Positions 32,857-36,698 of a DNA stretch of 36,698 nt are shown here, piece after piece. The stretch comes from CAJXZP01 sp041563475. Lineage in GTDB: Bacteria > Bacteroidota > Bacteroidia > Flavobacteriales_G > Salibacteraceae. The position numbers and the translations under genes were made by a program. The stretch is from NCBI GenBank assembly GCA_041563475.1, contig JBFFMY010000027.1:1-36698 (forward strand). Reading direction: 5' to 3'. The notes below the pieces were generated by a model. That model saw only the letters and a list, made by a program, of their open reading frames with translations. It searched no databases and was not told the origin of the DNA. Position 1 is the stretch's first letter. The number at the start of each line of letters is the position of its first letter.

Positions 32857-32864
32857 CAAATATA
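32857..32864 (-). promoter_or_regulatory. Putative -7 promoter element of the Sua5-type gene
   Basis: The minus strand reads TATATTTG, an exact TAnnTTTG match, with only 6 bases before the GTG at 32850. Transcription would start at or next to the start codon. Confidence 0.5.
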
Positions 32865-32920
32865 CGTTAAGAGCAATACAATATTTTGTCTTTAAGAAAA
32901 AATTGCTTGAAATTTTATTT

Positions 32921-33964
32921 TTAGGCTTTTTCCAAAGTAAAGGAAAACACGGAACCTTCTCCAAGAGCGGTTCTTACATTAATTGTTTGGTGATGGGCAT
33001 CAATAATATGCTTCACTATGGCAAGTCCCAAGCCCGTACCTCCAGAATGACGAGATCGAGATTTATCCACACGATAAAATCGTTCAAATAACCTTGGTAT
33101 ACTCTCTTCAGCTATCCCAATTCCGTTATCTTCAACTTCAATTAAAATATTTTCATCCATATTGTAAAACCGGATTGCAATAAAGCCATCCTCCTCACCA
33201 TAGCGAATGGCATTGGTAATTAAATTGCTAAAAACTTGAGCTACCTTATCCTTATCCGCTTTTACCATAAGGGGCTTAATCTGTTCTTGGACACGGATAG
33301 AAATATGCTTCTTTTTGGCTCTATCTTCATGGTCTTCCGTCATTTCTTTAGCCAAACTTCCTATATTAAAGGTCTTTATTTCAAGTTGATCTTTTCCCGC
33401 TTCAATACGAGAAATCTTGTCCAAATCATTAATTAAATGGATTAGACGTTCTAGATTTTTATCTGCTCGTTTTAAATACTTGGTGTTAATTTTAGGGTCC
33501 TCTAACCCGCCCTCTAACAAGGTTAGTAAATACCCTTGTAAATTGAAAGCCGGAGTTCTTAGTTCATGGGCTAGGTTTCCAATAAACTCTTTTCTGAAAT
33601 CGGCTTGCTTTTTTAATTGTTCAATCTCTTTGGAACTTTCCTTCGCCCAACCCAATACATCCTTATTTACGCTGCCAATTATGTCGGTATCGAAATCAAA
33701 ATCATCTTGCGGTACTCTGTTGGTTTTTAATCGTGAAATGGTTTTGTAAATGAGGTTAATTCTTCTATAAATGAAATAATCAATGTGGTAACTAATTAAC
33801 CGCCAAATTCCATAAAAAGCGAGAAGCATTACGATTCCAAATATCAGTAGAGGTTCCCATCCATTGCTAAAGAAAATAAACAGAGGCGCAACCGCTACGA
33901 TCAAAATGAGCCAAATGTAAATGGATAATTTCCGGGTTATTTCTTTTGGAGACTCTTCTTTCAT
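32921..33964 (-). CDS. Sensor histidine kinase, PhoR-like but with little sensor region
   Basis: This is a 347-residue membrane histidine kinase. Two hydrophobic helices (about residues 15-32 and 38-57) are separated by only a few residues, so there is almost no periplasmic sensor domain, and no PAS domain is seen. HisKA begins near residue 120 with the phospho-acceptor His133 in LAHELRTP. The HATPase domain shows NLITNAIRYG (N box), DNGIGI (G1), FERFYRVD (F box) and GGTGLGLAIVKH (G2). It follows the response regulator gene by 20 bp. With no obvious input domain it may sense through the membrane or a partner protein. Confidence 0.93.
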   Translation of the reverse strand: MKEESPKEITRKLSIYIWLILIVAVAPLFIFFSNGWEPLLIFGIVMLLAFYGIWRLISYHIDYFIYRRINLIYKTISRLKTNRVPQDDFDFDTDIIGSVNKDVLGWAKESSKEIEQLKKQADFRKEFIGNLAHELRTPAFNLQGYLLTLLEGGLEDPKINTKYLKRADKNLERLIHLINDLDKISRIEAGKDQLEIKTFNIGSLAKEMTEDHEDRAKKKHISIRVQEQIKPLMVKADKDKVAQVFSNLITNAIRYGEEDGFIAIRFYNMDENILIEVEDNGIGIAEESIPRLFERFYRVDKSRSRHSGGTGLGLAIVKHIIDAHHQTINVRTALGEGSVFSFTLEKA

Positions 33965-33984
33965 TTGATTCTTATCAGACTACT

Positions 33985-34662
33985 TTATTCGGTTGAGATG
34001 TATTTATAACCCACACCCTTAATAGTTTTTATAAACTCACTCCCCAATTTTTCTCGTAGTTTACGAATATGGACGTCAATGGTGCGATCACCTACAACAA
34101 CATCTTCTCCCCAAACGGTTGAAAGAATATTTTCACGGGTAAATACCTTTCCCTCTTTTGACATTAATAGGGATAATAACTCAAACTCCTTGCGAGGAAG
34201 TGGTATACTCACTCCTTTTAACGTTACTTCATACCGCTCATGGTCAATATTTAAACCTATAGAAGGTTCAGTAGATTCTTCGTTTGATGCCGACCTACGC
34301 AACAAAGCCTTAATCCTACTCACTAAAACTCTTGGCTTAACCGGTTTCAAAATATAATCATCTCCTCCTGCATCAAATCCAGCGATTTGCGAATAATCTT
34401 CACCTCGAGCCGTTAGAAATGCAATCCTTGTATCTTTCACCTCATCCATTTCTCTAAGACGAGCACAGGTTTCTACTCCATCCATTTCTGGCATCATCAC
34501 ATCCAATAAAATCAGGTCAGGCTTTATTTTAATTGCCTTTTCGATAGCTTCAACTCCATTTGATGCAGTTTCGACCTCAAATCCTTCTTTCACTAGGTTA
34601 TATTCTATAAACTCAAGAATATCCGGATCATCATCCACTAACAAAATTTTAGTTCCATTCAT
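33985..34662 (-). CDS. OmpR/PhoB-family response regulator
   Basis: This 225-residue protein has a receiver domain (residues 1-120: acidic VDDDP near the start, phospho-acceptor Asp54 in LLDVMMPEMDG, the conserved Lys in ILKPVKP). A winged-helix DNA-binding domain follows (RKEFELLSLLMS, GDRTIDVHIRKLREKLG, IKTIKGVGYKY). The paired kinase gene follows at 20 bp. The target could include the divergent TonB-dependent receptor gene, whose upstream DNA holds direct repeats at 11-bp spacing, as OmpR-family regulators use. A promoter motif lies at 34682-34689. PhoB, RprY or another subgroup cannot be settled from sequence alone. Confidence 0.94.
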   Translation of the reverse strand: MNGTKILLVDDDPDILEFIEYNLVKEGFEVETASNGVEAIEKAIKIKPDLILLDVMMPEMDGVETCARLREMDEVKDTRIAFLTARGEDYSQIAGFDAGGDDYILKPVKPRVLVSRIKALLRRSASNEESTEPSIGLNIDHERYEVTLKGVSIPLPRKEFELLSLLMSKEGKVFTRENILSTVWGEDVVVGDRTIDVHIRKLREKLGSEFIKTIKGVGYKYISTE

Positions 34663-34681
34663 ACTTTACGTATTAGCATGT

Positions 34682-34689
34682 CAAAGGTA
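34682..34689 (-). promoter_or_regulatory. Putative -7 promoter element of the response regulator gene
   Basis: The minus strand reads TACCTTTG, an exact TAnnTTTG match, 19 bp before the ATG at 34662. Confidence 0.55.
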
Positions 34690-34747
34690 AAAAACCAAAA
34701 TTGTTACACCCGTTCGGTTTCTTTATTTCCTCTTAGTTATGATCAAA

Positions 34748-34796
34748 GTTAATACTACATTAACATTCACCCGTAGTTGTTAACCTAAAATTAAAA
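34748..34796. promoter_or_regulatory. Phased TTAA repeats, candidate response-regulator site
   Basis: TTAA pentamers start at 34749 (TTAAT), 34760 (TTAAC), 34780 (TTAAC) and 34791 (TTAAA). This makes two pairs, each with 11-bp spacing, lying just before the likely -33 region of the downstream receptor gene. The geometry fits binding by an OmpR/PhoB-family dimer such as the neighbouring regulator. The background is AT-rich, so chance is possible. Confidence 0.4.
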
Positions 34797-34827
34797 TACA
34801 CATAAAGGCAAGGTAGTATGTTGTCTG

Positions 34828-34835
34828 TTCCTTTG
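34828..34835 (+). promoter_or_regulatory. Putative -7 promoter element of the TonB receptor gene
   Basis: TTCCTTTG matches TAnnTTTG at seven of eight positions, 19 bp before the ATG at 34855. Confidence 0.35.
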
Positions 34836-34854
34836 CATCGAAATTAATTAAGAA

Positions 34855-36698
34855 ATGAAAAATATCGGAATTACATTATTAGGGATAATTAGTTCGTTTG
34901 TTTTGTTAGGACAAACGGGCACAATTAAAGGTACAGTCACGGAGCCATTAGACGGGAAATCAGAACCCGTTCCATTTGCCAGTGTTTATTTATACGGAAC
35001 CACTACTGGAGGAATCACGGATTTTGATGGTAATTATCAAATTCTAGCCCCTGTAGGAGCGCATCAATTGGTTGTGAGCTTTACGGGTTATGAAGCAGAT
35101 ACATTAAGCGTAAATGTTAAAGAAGGTGAGACCACCACGGTAAATTTTAAGGTGCGCCAAAAATCATTTTCACTGAAAGCGGTAGAGGTTGTCGCAAAAG
35201 TGAACCGCGAGTCGGAAGCTGCTTTAATGATGGATCGGAAAAATGCGGATGCTATTGAAGACAAAGTTGGTGCCCAAGAGCTTTCTAAGAAAGGGGCAGG
35301 TGACGTGCAAGAAGGACTTACAAAAATGTCTGGAGTATCTCAGGCAGGTGCAGGAAGTATCATGGTTCGAGGATTAGGAGATAGATACAACAACGCTTAT
35401 TTAAATGGTATTCCATTACCAAGTCCTGACCCAGACAAAAAAGTAATTCCATTAGACATTATTCCTACTTCAGTAGTGAAAAGTTTAACCGTTTCTAAAA
35501 CATTTATGCCGAATCAATTTGGAGATGTTTCCGGTGCGTCAATTAACATAGATACAAAGGATTATCCAGAAGAAAAAACATTAGAAGTATACGGTGGACT
35601 TGGTATAAACTCTCAAAATGTTGGGAAGACCATGAGGAGTTATGATGGTGGGAAGTCGGATTATTTTGGATTTGATGACGGAACGCGTAGTTTACCTTCC
35701 GAACTAAACGCAAAATGGTTTCAACTAGATAATCCTTCAAAAAATTTATATAATAGTAATGACCCAAACAAAAACCCAGCTTATCCAGGAACTCCATTTG
35801 CAAAAAACTTTAATCCAATAATTAAAAATGCTCCATTAAATTCAAAATTTGGTTTTAATGCAGGTAATTTTTTCGGTAAAGAAAATAACAAGAAAGGGTT
35901 TGGTTTTTTAGTTTTAGGATCATTTGAAAATAAAAGCCATAACGAAAATGGTATTTTTAGAGTTGTGAATGCACAGGACGCCAAATTAATTAATTATACC
36001 TATGACGCCAGTGTTCAATCTACGAGCACGTCTGCATTAGGGTCTTTATATTATAGGTTTGATCCCGACAATAGCATTAAGTTCAATAGTATGTTCGTAA
36101 ATCTTTCGAATAACACTACTCGCGAAACAGATGGATACCACTGGGATTATGATAACATAGGACAAATTTTTTCGAGACGTATGACCTGGGTTGAAAATAA
36201 ACTATGGTCAAACCAATTAATTGGGTCGCACAAAATGCTTAATAATAAGTTGAGCGTAAATTGGAGTGGTGCATATCAAATTACAGGTTCCAAAGAACCA
36301 GACAGACGTCAACTAATTTGGTCTCACCAAGAGGGTGATGACAGATCGCAATATCAATTTCACACCTTTGATATTGCCGATCAACATAGGTATTACATGT
36401 ATTTAGAAGAGAAAGAATATAACGCCCAAGCTTCAGGAAGCTATATTTTATCTACGGATGAAGACGGAAAAACTAAATCTTCTATTACCGCAGGATATGC
36501 TGGCCGTTTTAAAAAGAGACAACAAGATTTTAGATTTTACTCTCACAATTTTAAAGATTTTAATGCGATTACAGAGGCAGAAAGTGTGGATGCCGATAAT
36601 CCAGATGCCTATATTACAGATGCGAACAATGCAAATGGAGCCTATTGGCAAAGGGAAGAATCCCGGCCAGAATCAGCTACTGAAGGGTATTTAACAAT
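34855..36698 (+). CDS. TonB-dependent outer-membrane receptor (3' end outside window)
   Basis: The frame is open from ATG 34855 to the window end, giving 614 complete codons without a stop, so the gene is cut by the edge. A signal peptide (about residues 1-20, ending LLGQ) is followed by a carboxypeptidase-regulatory-like domain (GTIKGTVTEP, PFASVYLYGTTTGGITDFDG, about 21-105). A plug domain then runs from about 115 to 240 (QEGLTKMSGVS, IMVRGLGDRYNNAYLNGIPL, DVSGASINIDTK), and the first strands of a beta-barrel follow. It should import a large or scarce nutrient through the outer membrane. No SusD partner is visible in the window. Substrate is unknown; phosphate-linked control is only suggested by the divergent OmpR/PhoB-family pair. 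Confidence 0.9.
   Translation, partial: MKNIGITLLGIISSFVLLGQTGTIKGTVTEPLDGKSEPVPFASVYLYGTTTGGITDFDGNYQILAPVGAHQLVVSFTGYEADTLSVNVKEGETTTVNFKVRQKSFSLKAVEVVAKVNRESEAALMMDRKNADAIEDKVGAQELSKKGAGDVQEGLTKMSGVSQAGAGSIMVRGLGDRYNNAYLNGIPLPSPDPDKKVIPLDIIPTSVVKSLTVSKTFMPNQFGDVSGASINIDTKDYPEEKTLEVYGGLGINSQNVGKTMRSYDGGKSDYFGFDDGTRSLPSELNAKWFQLDNPSKNLYNSNDPNKNPAYPGTPFAKNFNPIIKNAPLNSKFGFNAGNFFGKENNKKGFGFLVLGSFENKSHNENGIFRVVNAQDAKLINYTYDASVQSTSTSALGSLYYRFDPDNSIKFNSMFVNLSNNTTRETDGYHWDYDNIGQIFSRRMTWVENKLWSNQLIGSHKMLNNKLSVNWSGAYQITGSKEPDRRQLIWSHQEGDDRSQYQFHTFDIADQHRYYMYLEEKEYNAQASGSYILSTDEDGKTKSSITAGYAGRFKKRQQDFRFYSHNFKDFNAITEAESVDADNPDAYITDANNANGAYWQREESRPESATEGYLT

Noticed and set aside
32851..32964. Longer Sua5 amino terminus from TTG 32964
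   Set aside because: It overlaps the kinase gene, reads as non-family sequence and contains the promoter motif at 32857-32864.

Overview
The window is AT-rich DNA from a member of the Bacteroidota, most likely the order Flavobacteriales. Three secreted proteins end in type IX secretion (T9SS) type A sorting domains, there is a GldA gliding-motility ATPase gene, and a TonB-dependent receptor starts with a carboxypeptidase-regulatory-like domain. Many genes are preceded by the Bacteroidota -7 promoter motif TAnnTTTG, and Shine-Dalgarno sequences are not obvious. No rRNA, tRNA, CRISPR array, insertion sequence or integrase was seen.

Layout. 1-2894: fumC and a TPR-repeat protein gene. 2891-13514: a compact [NiFe]-hydrogenase island. 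Its leftward arm is a small membrane protein gene, hypA, hypB and hypC; its rightward arm is hyaA, hyaB, hyaC, hyaD, hypF, hypD and hypE. The two arms diverge from one roughly 200-bp control region. 13511-16996: mannose-1-phosphate guanylyltransferase and a SprT-like metalloprotease (minus strand), then an MlaE/MlaF lipid ABC transporter pair (plus strand). 17091-23807: three tandem paralogous T9SS cargo genes. 23907-26750: gcvP. 26904-30056: a secreted or membrane hypothetical gene overlapping a divergent UbiA-family gene, then a methyltransferase and gldA on the opposite strand. 30169-31883: rsgA, dtd and a MazG-type gene. 31891-34662: a Sua5-type tRNA t6A enzyme, a histidine kinase and an OmpR/PhoB-family regulator (minus strand). 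34855-end: a TonB-dependent receptor cut by the window edge.

How it works together. The hydrogenase small subunit has a Tat signal, a C-terminal membrane anchor and all six proximal-cluster cysteines, with exactly the spacing of E. coli Hyd-1. The enzyme is therefore predicted to be an O2-tolerant, membrane-bound, group 1d-like uptake hydrogenase feeding electrons through cytochrome b (HyaC) to the quinone pool. HypA-F and HyaD supply active-site assembly and C-terminal processing. The whole core HypABCDEF set is present, but no HyaE/HyaF-type chaperone or dedicated nickel transporter is seen. The best candidate for something undescribed is the 61-residue HupE-like membrane protein heading the hypABC arm.

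Other notable signals are three half-sites at 11-bp phase in the divergent hydrogenase promoter, a co-duplicated promoter upstream of two T9SS genes, 11-bp phased TTAA repeats between the two-component system and the TonB receptor, and a probable leaderless GTG start for the Sua5-type gene. Functional statements rest on motif recognition from the sequence alone; no database search was run.
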